A stretch of DNA of 64,000 bases from Isoetes taiwanensis. Taxonomy: Eukaryota > Streptophyta > Lycopodiopsida > Isoetales > Isoetaceae. Location of the stretch: the NCBI GenBank assembly GCA_021234155.1, contig JAJEKV010000883.1, forward strand, positions 1-64,000. The letters run 5' to 3'. The notes beneath the pieces were generated by a model. That model was not told the DNA's origin. It made no database searches and saw only the letters and a list, made by a program, of their open reading frames with translations. Positions 21,322 to 32,729 of the stretch are shown piece by piece (the first letter of the stretch is position 1; each line of letters starts with the position of its first letter). The position numbers were made by a program, and so were the translations under genes.

Positions 21322-23100
21322 CTACCTTTCATCATATAGCATCCGGCTCCCGTTTCTATTGCATGTGGGCTGCTTGCTCAAGGGGCCTAATTTCTTTTCC
21401 TTCTCCTTTTCCTCTTTCCTCTTCTTCTCCCTCTCTTTGGTCAGTCTTCTTTCCTCTTGAAACCTCCTTTTCTCTTCTACTTTTTCCTTCTTTAACCTAG
21501 CTACTTCTTCCATCCTCTTCTTCTCATCCAATTTAGCTTGGATCATCTTATCAGAAGTGACATAAAACCTCCCTTGCAAAGATTCTGGTAACTTTCCTCT
21601 TCTACCACTACTTCTAGCTGTAGGAATATTATTTGCAACCGAAATACCATTACATTTTGACTTTCCCCAGAGACCCCATTTGCAACGTTCTGATTTGTAG
21701 CAGAAATACTATTTGAAGCAGATATACCATTGCCATCTCTTTGATTAGGTGGCATATCATCAGATGTTGGCGCATTGACCTCTTTATTGTGAACTATTGG
21801 ACCAGCATTCAAACCTGAGAACAATAAAAAAAGGGAAAATTTTAAAAATGCCTCTGTATTTTTACTTATTTCTCATATTGCCCCTGTATTTCTAGTATTT
21901 ATTGAAATGCCCCTTTGTTGGATCAGAGAGCTATAGCAGAATTAAGAGTCAGGAGACAGAATGAACACAGAGAAGGAGGAGACGAAAAAATAACTTCTTG
22001 ATTACGCGTATTGGGCTTCATATCCCAATTTTTGGAGTGTTGTGATCTGTTAAAAGAAATCGGCAAAGGTGGCTATCATGCGGTTTTGCTTTGCAGATAT
22101 AAAGGGCGCAGTAAAAAGGAGTTGCTTGCAAAATAATCTCCGCAACGGCTTAGAATACACAGACAGACCCGATTCAAGAGATGGAAATAATGAAGAAATT
22201 ATCCCGTGCCCTGACGTAGTCCATCTTCACGAGGTAATCAGGGACAACCGATTCTGGCACTTGATCATAAAATTGTGCAAACGCAACTTGGACTGAATTG
22301 ATCAAGAAAAGAGGTAGGCTATGCGAAATGAAAGCAGCTCTTCTTGTCGAAATCTTGCACTATCTATACTGCTTCTGTACAAATACTAGCCCTTTTGATC
22401 CAAGTAGCCCTTTTTGTGGCAGAATAATCCCCAGCTCAAAACCCAAGCAAGAGGGATCGGCTCAAAAACCAAGCAAGATCTTGCCAAATTGATCATCACT
22501 GCACTTGGTAGATTATGACAAATACCCTTTTGGATAACCTAAACATGATATTTTTGCCATTTTTCTGATACTTCCATCCCTATTCTTGGATTCCACTATG
22601 ACACAATCACAAAATCAAATATATGAAACATGAAGAATTACGACAGAATTTACTGCATCAATTACAACAAGGAAGAAGAAGAAGGGAGGAATGTGAGCTT
22701 GGCTATGGCGAAAACAGAATACACAGTAAGATTAAGATTAGGGGCATTCTGATAAATATAAAAAATATCGGGGTAATTTCACAAATAAGCAAAAATATAG
22801 GGCCATTTTTATAATTTTCCATAAAAAAAAAACAAGAATTAGATTTTGATAAGATACTACTTTAAGTTTCAATGATACAAATAAACAATAAATTGAATTA
22901 CCTTGATTTGTTGATGTACCCTCTCCATTTATTGTTGCATATTCTATACTTGCTGTTGCTTGATTTTCCATTGCTGCTGCTACATGTACACTATTCTTGT
23001 TGTAGACCGTCAGCAATTGGATCGGGAAGAACTACCTTATCAGACCATGGCCATATTCCAGTTTTCCTAAAACCTGCAACTATGTTGGATGGAGTAAGGG
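21322..23100 (-). pseudogene. C-terminal part of a pogo/CENP-B-like transposase
   Basis: From about 23095 the minus strand reads LTPSNIVAGFRKTGIWPW, the segment that follows the DDE catalytic domain in pogo/Tigger/jerky-type transposases. A frameshift near 22995 leads into ENQATASIEYATINGEG. That exon ends at a GT donor (CAAG|GTAATT, exon edge 22902) and rejoins in frame at 21814 after a TTCTCAG acceptor (LNAGPIVHNKEVNAP). A second frameshift near 21650 leads to ESLQGRFYVTSDKMIQ and a long charged coiled coil, MEEVARLKKEKVEEKRRF onward, typical of the C-terminal tail in this family. No catalytic residues lie here. The N-terminal half of a similar protein is on the same strand at 31009-29926. 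It could be a fragment of that gene or of an independent copy. Confidence 0.6.
21833..22820. mobile_element. Mutator-like non-autonomous element filling an intron
   Basis: The 988-bp element has imperfect inverted ends of about 75 bp. The left end begins GGGAAAATTTTAAAAATGCC; the right end, as reverse complement, begins GGAAAATTATAAAAATGGCC. A 9-bp direct repeat ATAAAAAAA flanks it (21824-21832 and 22821-22829), the target-duplication length of Mutator-like elements, though its A-rich make-up weakens it. Internal frames match nothing I know, so a captured gene fragment is possible but unproven. It occupies nearly all of the 21815-22901 intron of the pogo-like gene. Confidence 0.65.
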
Positions 23101-23935
23101 ATGTGGAAAGAAAAAAAAAATGAAAAAAAAAAAGTAGTTAATTACAATATCATATTGTATTGTTGTCTTGTCTTGTATTGACATGTATTGTATTTTTATA
23201 CTATATAGCTCACATACATTGACTTTCACGTGATGTGGGACGGTTCCCTCATTGAGCAACTCCATGGGTATTGGCTATCTTTATGTGCTCCTTGTCAGGG
23301 AAAAACTCGTAAAGCCAATTCTATGACAATACGACCAATATTAGACAATGACATTGAAAGTTCCCATTACAATTATATAACACTTATAGCACTTATAAAT
23401 CTATGTAAAAACCCTTTTCGGTTGCCCGCGCACAAGTACAGTCCGTTCTGTATGTTTTTTCTTGGGATCCTTTGCATGTTCAAAAGTGATCTGATTGCAA
23501 AGAACACAACATGACAAGTTAAATGTCTTATTTCAAATTCAACGAATGGCAACAAAATAACAAATACCTTGATATCTTCCTTATAGAGATTAAGTGGTTT
23601 AGGGACCTTTGACCAATCGCCTCCCAATTTTTGGCATTCAACTTCAATTTTGCAATCACTTATTGCCTTTGCTATAAATCGATAGATCAACACAAAATAA
23701 AAAAATAAAAATAAGATTATGACTATGACTAGGTGACGTACCTCTTTTTCAAAGAAGCTCGTGTCAATGTGCCCGTCTCTCTCGCCCCCCCTTTCCCTTG
23801 CCCTCCCCACCTCCCCCCACGCCCGTCAGATCAAAAGCTACATTTGGTTAGATTTAGATAGAGTAGACTTTAAGGTGATGGAATAAGCTAGATAGAAGCA
23901 GTGGGTTGGCTGGAGTGGAGCTAAGACCGAACATC
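23101..23935. other. No recognised gene
   Basis: A 145-codon minus frame (23810-23373) includes a hydrophobic run but resembles no known protein. It does not supply the missing middle of the pogo-like transposase. Confidence 0.35.
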
Positions 23936-24545
23936 TGGTCCTCTCCACTCATGGTGGAGCCCGACCATGCCCCTTGCCTAAGCAACCTCTACCTAAAAAT
24001 GACAAGAAATGTGGGACTAGGGCCGAATACCCTGGTCCCCTCCACTCATGGTGGAGTTGTCCATGTCCTTGCCCTAGCCACCTCTACCTAAAAGACAAGA
24101 GAGAAATGTGGGACTGGGGCCCAATAAATGTGGTGTTGAACTAGGCCCAAACAACCGACAATAAATGTCCCCCCACTCATGATGGAGCCGACCATGTCCC
24201 CGCCATAGCCACTTCTACCTAAGAAAAAAGAAGAAAAGTGGACTTGGACTGGGACACCGGTCCTCTCCACTAAGTTATGGGGCCATGCCCTTGAACAAGC
24301 CACTACAATTTTTTATTTTAAACCTAAAAATAACAAGTGGAAGTGGACTTGAACGGTATGTGGCCCTCTCCACTCTTCTAGGTAGAGCCGACCGCGGCCC
24401 TTTGAACAAGTCACTCCCTTAACCTAGAAAAAAATATGATCATAGTGAAGTGGACTTTTGAACTTAGGGTACATGGTTCTCTCCACTCTAGGTGGAGCCG
24501 ACCCGGATCCTCAAGACAACCCTCCATCAATTTTTTTAACCTACT
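23936..24545. repeat. Six-copy degenerate tandem repeat with a dyad
   Basis: Units of roughly 95-130 bp begin near 23939, 24036, 24168, 24260, 24363 and 24478. Each holds a form of CTCCACTCATGGTGGAG, an interrupted palindrome, followed by CCGACCATG, and later ACCTAAAA plus a purine run. Confidence 0.75.
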
Positions 24546-24639
24546 TAAAACTATAAAATAGAATACAAGTGTGATCAACTTACCAAAAAGGACGTAATGC
24601 GGACAAGATCCTACTTGGGGTTCAAATCGAAATAGAAAG

Positions 24640-25345
24640 CAAAAGAAGCAAAATAAAGAGTTAAAAGAACAAGAACATTGAAGAAAGAGATTGGGGAAGA
24701 AAGAAAAAAGGAAAGAAAAAAAGAATCAAAAGAATCAAAAAAAGGAGAAGGGTGAGAGAAAGAAGAGAAGGGGGAAGAGAAGAGAAAGAAATTTTAGAGG
24801 AAGAAAGAGAGAAGAAGGAAGCAATAAGAGAATAGAAGGAGGAAGAAGCGGAAAGAAATAAGAGGTAAGAAAGAGAATGAGTAAAAAAGAGAATAAAGAA
24901 AGAAGAAAATGCAAGTAAAAAGGAAGAAATAAGAGAAGGAAGGAAGAGAAGGGAAGGAAAAAAATAGAAAAAGAATAAGGATCGGAAGAATAGGAAGAAA
25001 ATAGAATGTGGGAGTTAAGTACATGTTCAAGAAATTGAATGAGGAAGGGAAGGGAAGAAATGAGGAAGAAAAGAGAGAAGTGGAAGGGGATGGGAAAGAG
25101 AAGAATGAAATGGAATGTAAAGAAATGGAAGAATGAAAAGGGAAGAAATGGAAGAAAGAATGATGAAAGAATGAAAGAATAGAAGTATAAAATGGAAGAA
25201 TGAAAGAAATGGAAGAAAGAAATGAGGGAAGAGTAGTAAAATGGAAGAAAGAATGAGAAAAGAAGGAAGAAGAAGAAGAAGAAGAATGAAGAAACAAAAA
25301 GAAGAAAAGTAAGGAAAGAGATAGAAAAAAAAAATTGAAATCTAC
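24640..25345 (+). repeat. 0.7-kb polypurine (GA-rich) tract
   Basis: The plus strand is almost pure A and G for about 700 bp, with GAAGAA and GGAAGA words in no strict period. Two long minus frames (24735-25352, 24794-25408) are artefacts of this composition. Such tracts can form triplex DNA. Confidence 0.9.
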
Positions 25346-25679
25346 CAACCATTCAATCCAAAAACCATGATCTACTAATCTTAAGAAGAGTGCTTGCAAG
25401 TCGATCAAGGTCGCAGCGCCGAAGATCGCCCAAAATAATGAATAGAAAGAAGCGCATTAGAATGGTTCCGGAAAATATGGTCATAAGCATGGCGCCGCAT
25501 CGCGATGTATTTTGCGGCGATATATTTTGTTATAGCGACGTCTCGCACTTTTTAATTTTTTGGGTGCCTTTTTCTTATCTGATGGTCGTTAAAGTTTGTC
25601 TTTATATTAATTTGGACATTCCCAAGCCATGTATGTAGTCAAAATAACATTCCAGATTTAGCCAATCTTTTAATGCTAC

Positions 25680-28600
25680 TACTTAGGAATGTTTGAGCCA
25701 ATGGTGGCATGTTTGAGCCACGTGCACGTGTCATGTTTGATCCTGGGTGACATGTTTGAGCCTAAGCGAAGATCCTGACCTTGTTTAACTTGGGGAAGGG
25801 TGCCAGTCATGCTTGCCCAACAACAGTCTGCCCTAATCCCAACTCTTTGCTCTGAACCTTATCCACAAATTCAAAAAATTGGCATGTATGCTGGTGATGA
25901 CCTAGGAAGCCAACTGACAAAAAATTAGAGTTTAATTCTATACCATGCATAAATTACGAATTTATTAAGCATAAATGCAATAAAATGCATAACTAAAAGA
26001 GTATGCATCGAAAAAAGAGTCTTTGATAGAGGAAGCCAAATGGTGGTGCAGACACATGAAAAAATTCTCACTAGGATATGCAGTATTGGTGCATGAGAAA
26101 TTCTCACAATGTCTTACTACTGCAAAAGCAGCACTTGATGACTTCTGATTACCACATTGGGAGGAGGACGGATCCGAACTCTATTCCATACAGTATTTTG
26201 GCCATGTCCCAAGTGAAGAAGACTAAAACTCGCCCCCCAAAATGTAAACCATACGAGAACCTGGCAACCCAAAGGGTTTATGTTTCGGAGGCCAAAAAAT
26301 GATCGCTTTCATGGATAACTCGGTGGACCATCTCTAAGTATGCATGCATGGCCATGGCAACTAAAAAAATGGGGTTCGGATCTATCTGCAATATAGAATG
26401 ATCGCAAATCGTGTCCTGCTACTGTAAAAGCAGCACTTGGCTTTCAATTGCCACTTCGGGAGGAGGGCATATCCAAACTCCGATCTGTCAGTTCCCATTG
26501 CTTCACATTCTTAACAGCAACATCTTGACCATGTCTCAAGTGCAATAGATGAAAACTCGGCCCCTGAAACGTAAACCCTTCAATAACTAGGCAACTCATA
26601 GGGTTTATGTTTTGGAGGCCCTATTCGACCAAAACCTTGTGCAATATCCTGACATAAAGGGGGGGTGTTGATGCCAGAGCACGGACCATAAAATCCCCCC
26701 GGAAGCTGCTTGCCCCAAAAATCCTCTCTCCAAGGCTCTGGGGATGGACGGGCAATCTCTCCTCTCCGGAACCGTGATTTGGCTCTGCCAATGGACTCAG
26801 AACGTCGACATTGCCTTGGGGACCAAGTTTCGTGGCCAGAAGACCACCCCTCATCCAAGATTTGCCAAAGTAGCTCATGTCAATTGGCCTAGGATGTGGA
26901 TGCCGATACTGTCGTGTGGGGCGTGACTGTTTCTTTCTTTTGCAAAACTGACCATGTAACTTGCTTCCTAGGGTAATTTCGCCATTCTGGACGACTTGGC
27001 AAAGTCAAATCGCCATTCCGGAGCCTACGCGGTGCCCGAACGACAAAACACTCCGGTTTCTACACGGTCGCATTATTACGAATTAATGAATGTCTTGCCA
27101 CTGCAAAACTGGCCCACGACTTCTAATTGTCACATCGGGAGGAGGAGAGGCCCAAACTCCGTTTTGTCAGTTCCCTTTGCTCTGCATTCTCAACTGCAGC
27201 TTCAGGTACATCCCAACTGTAACAGTCGAAAACTCGGCCTCCAAAACGCAAACCCTTCTTGAACCTGGCAACCCATAGGGTTTATGTTTCGGAGGCCCTC
27301 TCCTTGTCAGATTCGGCCGGGACCGTGCGTCATGTCTTGACATGGAGGGCGGGTGTTGACGCCAGAGCATGGACCGTAAAATCCCCCCGGAAGCTACTTG
27401 CCCCAAAAATCCTCTCTCCAAGGTCCTGGGGATGGACGGGCAATCTTCCCTCTCCGGAACCGTGATTTGGCTCTGCCAATGGACTCAAAACGTCGACATT
27501 GCCTTGAGGACCAAGTTTCGTGGCCAGAAGATCACCCCTCATCCAAGAATTGCCAAAGTAGCTCATGTCCAGCACACTCGTAGTCCAATTGGCCTAGGAT
27601 GTGGATGCCGAATACTGCCGTGTGGGGCGTGACTGTTTCTTTCTTTTGCAAAACGGACCTTGTAACTTGCTTCCTAGGGTTCAGGACGCTCCGCGGTTTG
27701 ACAAGTTTTCCCGGACCGATCTTGGAATCTTTTGGATCTTCCCGAAGAAGGGCCCTTGAATGGAGGATTCAACGATCGGATTGGGGAACTGGGCTTCGGG
27801 AGGGTGGTCATTAGCGTACATCCTACCGTGGGATCGCTGTCAGGAAAGGCTGCCTCGGGAACTTTTTTGGATCCCCCCTCCTGGGGTCCAGACTCTCCCC
27901 TCTTGTGAGGAAGCCTTGCAAGGTCCTGGCCTTGTTTGTGCCAGCTCAGTTGCCCCACAACGGGCTGCCCCGACCGTTCTAATGCTAACCTTTTGATCTA
28001 GACCTTCTCTAAAAATTCCGAAAACTGGGCTGTGTGCTGGTGATGAATTAGGAATTCAGCTGGCAAAAAATCAGAATTTAATTTCGTACAATGCATTAAT
28101 TACGAATTTATGAATGTCTTGCCACTGCAAAACTGGCCCGCGACTTCTAATTGTCACATTGGGAGGAGGACAGGCCCAAACTCCGTTCTGTCAGTTCCCC
28201 TTGCTCCGCGTTCTCAACTGCAGCTTCGGCCACATCCCAACTGCAACAGTCGAAAACTCGGCCCCCAAAACGCAAACCCTTCTAGAACCTGGCAACCCAA
28301 AGGGTTTATGTTTCGGAGGCCCTCTCCTTGTCAGATTCGGCCGGGACCGTGCATCATGTCTTGACATGGAGGGCGGGTGTTGACGCCAGAGCATGGACCA
28401 TAAAATCCCCCCAGAAGCTGCTTGCCCCAAAAATCCTCTCTCTAAGGTCCTGGGGATGGACGGGCAATCTCCCCTCTTCGGAACCGTGATTTGGCTCTGC
28501 CAATGGACTCAAAACGTCGACATTGCCTTGGGGACCAAGTTTCGTGGCCAGAAGCTCACCCCTCATCCAAGAATTGCCAAAGTAGTTCATATCCAAACAC

Positions 28601-29695
28601 ACTCGTAGTCCAATTGGCCTAGGATGTGGATGTCGACATCTTGCGGTGGGCGGCGTGGCCCTTTTCTTTCTTTTGCAAACTCCGACCTTGTAACTTGCTT
28701 CCTAGGGGTAATTTCGCCATTTACGGGCGACTGGCGAAGTCAATCGCCGAAGGGCCTCCTCCGGTGCCCAAGCGACAAAACACTCGGTTTCTACGGTCAG
28801 CCCTCGGGGCGCTCTGAATGATTTGACAAGTTCCCAGGACCCGATCTTGGAATCTTTTGGATCTTCCGAAGAAGGGCCCTTGAATGGAGGGATTCAGCGG
28901 TGGGATGGGGTGGCGGGCTTAGGGAGGGTGGTCATAAGCGTACATCCCACCGTGGGATTCTTTGCCGGGGAAAGGCTGCCTTGAACTTTTTTGGATCCAC
29001 CTTCCTAGGGTCCGAGATTCTCCCCTCTTGTGAGGCGGCCTTGCAAGGTCGGCCTTGTTTGACTTGGGAAGGGTGCCTTTTCGGTTGCCCCCCACAACGG
29101 TTGCCCGACCATTCTAATGCTAACCCTTTGTTCTAGACCTTCTCTAAAAATTCGAAAAGCTGGGCTGTGTGCTGGTGATGAATTAGGAATTCAGCTGGCA
29201 AAAAAATCAGAATTTAATTTCGTACAATGCATTAATTACGAATTTATGAATGTCTTGCTACTACAAAACTGGCCCCCGAGTTTTAATTGTCACATCGGGA
29301 GGAGGGACGGGCCAAACTCCGTTCTCTCAGTTCCCCTTGCTCGCGTTCTCAAGTAGCGGCTTCTGCCCGCGTCTCAAGCGCAGCAGGACCAAAACTTCGG
29401 TCCCCAAAATGCAAACCCTTCTAGAACCTGGCAACCCACGGGGTTTACGTTTTGGAGGTCCTCTCCTTGTCGGATTCGTAGGGACCGTGCGTCGTGTCTT
29501 GATGTGTGGAGGGTGTTGACACCGAGCACGGACCATAAAATCCCTAAGGCTGCTTGCCCAAAAAATCCTCTCTCCAAGGCCCTGGGGACGGACAGGCAAC
29601 CTCCCCTCTCCGGAACCGTAATTTGGCTCTAATGGACTCAGAACGTCGACATTGCCTTGGGGACCAAGTTTCGTGGCCAGAAGATCACCTATGTT
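25680..29695 (+). repeat. Array of degenerate ~1.1-kb repeats
   Basis: A long unit recurs. Its landmark GTGTTGACGCCAGAGC starts near 26666, 27354, 28378 and 29514, so spacings are about 688, 1024 and 1136 bp. A second landmark, GAATGTCTTGCCACTGC, lies at about 27087, 28109 and 29246, with diverged forms near 26100 and 26410. The third unit holds all segments; the first and second each lack different internal pieces, so they look like deletion derivatives. The leftmost partial unit starts near 25680 with four CATGTTTGAGCC words and a double CACGTG. Frames inside are repeated in every unit with stops and have no known match. LTR-type repeats in tandem are one explanation. Confidence 0.8.
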
Positions 29696-29925
29696 CTCGA
29701 AGGAAAGCAAAGTACACAAGATGTCAGCAAGCAGATATGCCGCCGCGGCGATCACGTTGTTGACGGCCTTGGGTCGTGACATACGCGGCCTTGTCATAGC
29801 GACGTGGTGGCAGATGTCGCCTATGTCACGTGAGGCGTTGCAGCTAATCACGTCAAATGTGACATCGCTTGACCCAGACGTCGCGACCCCACGTCGCTAA
29901 ATGCCCATTTTCTTGTTGTGTGAGG
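29696..29925 (-). mobile_element. CACTA-like element terminus (fragment)
   Basis: Read on the minus strand from about 29922, the sequence CACAACAAGAAAATGGGCAT then TTAGCGACG looks like a plant CACTA terminus (CACTACAAGAAA...). It is followed by a cluster of GCGACG/CGTCGC words (29740-29890) like subterminal repeats. It cuts into the pogo-like gene on its right and abuts the repeat array on its left. The opposite end is not found. Confidence 0.5.
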
Positions 29926-31009
29926 TGTGGGGAGGAAGTGCACTATATGAAGACCAATGTCTCTGGCTTTCTGCAAAACGGTCACGTGGGAACCATGACC
30001 ATCACAGATCAATAAGTGGGGTTTATCAATGCTGATTCCACCTGGAACAAAATTTTTGAAGTGGTCCAGCCATGCATAAAAGAGTACGTCAGTAATCCAG
30101 GCCTTCTTTTGGTAAGCCATGATAGTTCCAGGCTCACAACCTGCTATTAAGTTATTGTCCCTGAACCTCTTTCCTTTAAACACATAAAGGTTTGAAATCT
30201 TACCTCCCTGCACATTCACATAATACAGTCATCGATTCTCTGTTTTTTGGAACAGTCTGAGTTACATTCCTGCTACCTTTCTTGGCAATGACTCTCATGT
30301 CCGTTCGGCAGCCTGCTTGTACTCTAGTTTCATCTGCATTCCAGATTCTAGAGGGCTCAAAGTTGTGGGTATCCAAGATAGACTTCAAAGTAGAATAGTA
30401 AGCTTATAAATTGTTTGTGGTCATGGCTTTTACTCTATCAACGTCAACACACTGGGTGGACCTTAGAGAAATTTCAGGATGACGTTTCTTGAATCCTCTC
30501 CACCACTTGAGGCCTGGCATACCATCCTTGAAGCAGGTTTGTCTATTTTTTGTCATTTCAAAGACTTCATGTCTTAAAATGTCAAGCGTAACAGGTGACC
30601 CTTCAACACATAGTTTGAGACTCCATGCCACAAGTCTTTCTTCTTCTTCAATGGTCAGACCTTTAGGCTTACTCCCAAACTTACTTTCAGACAGGCCATA
30701 GAGATAGTTGTGCAATGTGGTTTGTGGGATACCAAAATGAAGTGTTGCTTTCTTAATGGACATGACATTATCCTCAGCAACCTCAATAGCTTTGTTCAAG
30801 TTCTCTAGAGTCCAAGCACCCCTTTCCATGGACCTGACCATTTTGGGTCCAACAGCTGGAACATTTTGTTGTATGACTATGGCCTTGACTTTTGATGTTC
30901 TTTTCTGTTTGGCATGAAGAGGAGGGGCACGTGTGCTGGCAGACTCCGTGGCTGCATTGGGGGCTGCATTAGGGGACAGTGCAACAGTTCTATTCCTTCT
31001 AAGATTCAT
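29926..31009 (-). pseudogene. N-terminal part of a pogo/CENP-B-like transposase
   Basis: The first frame (31009-30404) begins MNLRRNRTVALSPN. It carries a psq-type helix-turn-helix (WTLENLNKAIEVAEDNVMS, then KATLHFGIPQTTLHNYL) and a second DNA-binding part ending GLKWWRGFKKRHPEISLRS, as in CENP-B, jerky and pogo. A single TAA stop near 30404 interrupts it. The same frame continues with IWNADETR, carrying the first DDE-type aspartate. A one-base shift near 30215 leads to VQGGKISNLYVFKGKR and HLLICDGHGSH, the second aspartate. The reading stops at FLPTPHTT, where the CACTA-like terminus begins, so the last catalytic part is missing. Such proteins cut and paste DNA at TA sites; some were tamed as host DNA-binding factors. 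Confidence 0.85.
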
Positions 31010-32279
31010 ACTGACTGGTCAAAACAAAAGATAAAAAATAAGGAATAAAAGGATTTGATGATGGTAGCTTCTTCAACCTCTTCTGCAAAAATATGCAACA
31101 ATATCAGAACCAAATGCTATGACAATCAACATAAAATATGCAACAGGATTAGACCAAAGCAATGACATGATTAGCAAGAACACATTAAATATCTTAAACA
31201 AGAATATCAAAGTGAATAAAAAAAGTTACTTGCAACAAGCAAATTTTATACTTTTGCCCTATAAAAGAAAAAAGAACACCAGTTAATGTAAAGACAAACT
31301 CCTCTGCATTACATACTGATGCTTAAATAAAAAACATATGAACTCACCTCCATTTTCGACATGCCACAGTCCTCTCCATGATTTACAGTCTCTAATAGTT
31401 ACAATTCTGATAGTGCAAGCATAAATCAAGAAAAGGAAAGAGAAGAGTCTGCTCGTCCTGGCTTCTTTTTTCCCTTTTATACTTGCAATCATGCTAAAAG
31501 AGATGGATACATGGCTGGATTGGAGGACAACTCATCAATCCGAGCTTCTTCTGTACATCTGAGGGCCATTAAGTTTCTATGGCAATCCAAGGGCTCAAAT
31601 GAGACAACTGGAAATCTGACAATCAATTTTGTAAATGAAACAATTAGAGTTGCTTAGAATGGGGAAGAATTTGGGAAATAGATTGGCGCCAAATTTTTCA
31701 ACCATCGACGAAATCTTATACTCCATAAAGGAAATTCGTGCAAAATAAGAGTCTGATGTAGCACTATTCAGGTAGATTTTTATACCATTCTGGGCAAGAA
31801 AAAATCGTGGCGGGAATACAAGCCCGCCATGGCTGGGAGTAACGACCTCCTAAACGGTGGACACGGGCACCATTTAGGGTTCTAACAGAACCGATTATGG
31901 ATAAACATGTCCCTCTTAGGGTTTCAAAAAAGGCCACGAAAAAAATTTGTCGCCGATTTTCTGTTACAGTATGACATGTGGCGGCCACGTCCTTCTCTAA
32001 ATGTGGGCACGTCACCATTGACGGCCCACCTCCCTGGTCATGAACCAATGCTTTGGATCCTTGTAGAAGGGCCTGAGGAGCTCGATTATCATGTGTTTGT
32101 TTTATAATTTAAATCATAATTAAGATTTAGCTATACTAGATTATCCATGCACACTCCATTATATAGATTAAGATATTTCTTGTAAGATCTTGTTGATTTT
32201 GGGCCATTCCCCTAAGCCAGCATGAAGCCATAACCCTTCCAAGATTGAACATCCATATTACTCTCTAAGAAAATTTGTT
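31010..32279. other. No recognised gene
   Basis: The part next to 31009 is the likely 5' flank of the pogo-like gene. Frames near 31283-31492 and 31764-32107 match nothing I know. Confidence 0.4.
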
Positions 32280-32480
32280 TCATCTTAATTCCTTTAAAGA
32301 TGCCATTCCAGTTCAATTGGGAATCGCCTCAATTCTATTAGAGGTATTTCATCTCAACTCTTTTAAAGATGGCCTCAATTCTATTAGAGATTGTTCATCT
32401 CTCAATTCTATTAGAGATCTTTCATTTCAATTCTTTTAGAGATGATCTCAATTCCTTTAGAGGTCTTCTTCTTTACTTCG
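32280..32480. repeat. Degenerate CTCAATTCTATTAGAGAT repeat
   Basis: The word TCAATTCTATTAGAGAT, itself partly palindromic (CTC...GAG), recurs about every 25-30 bp with seven or more imperfect copies. Confidence 0.75.
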
Positions 32481-32729
32481 TTAATAAAGATTCTAATTCA
32501 CTTCAACACAAAGTCATGGCCAGACAAGATTCAATTGTTGCAACTTTAATATATCCAAATAACAAGAGAGTTACTAAAGATCACACGACATCGAGGGACC
32601 AAGGAAAATGCGGGGCACCACCCAGCAGCGAGAGCGGGACATGAGAGCCCCCGACACGCCAATGGCCCAACTCTGCAGCCTCCATGGGGGCCCGGGATAG
32701 GGGCGGTCACCACAGAGCGACATAGGAAG

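Noticed and set aside
21322-21824. A host coiled-coil gene
   Set aside because: The charged coil is typical of the tail of pogo-like transposases, and the GFRKTGIWP segment upstream on the same strand supports that reading.
24735-25408. Open frames of ~205 codons on the minus strand
   Set aside because: They are made of Phe, Ser, Leu and Pro only, because the opposite strand is nearly all purine. They are composition artefacts.
26580-29851. Many 60-174-codon frames on both strands
   Set aside because: They recur in each 1.1-kb unit with different breaks and match nothing. The frame at 29851-29327 runs across a repeat/transposon junction.
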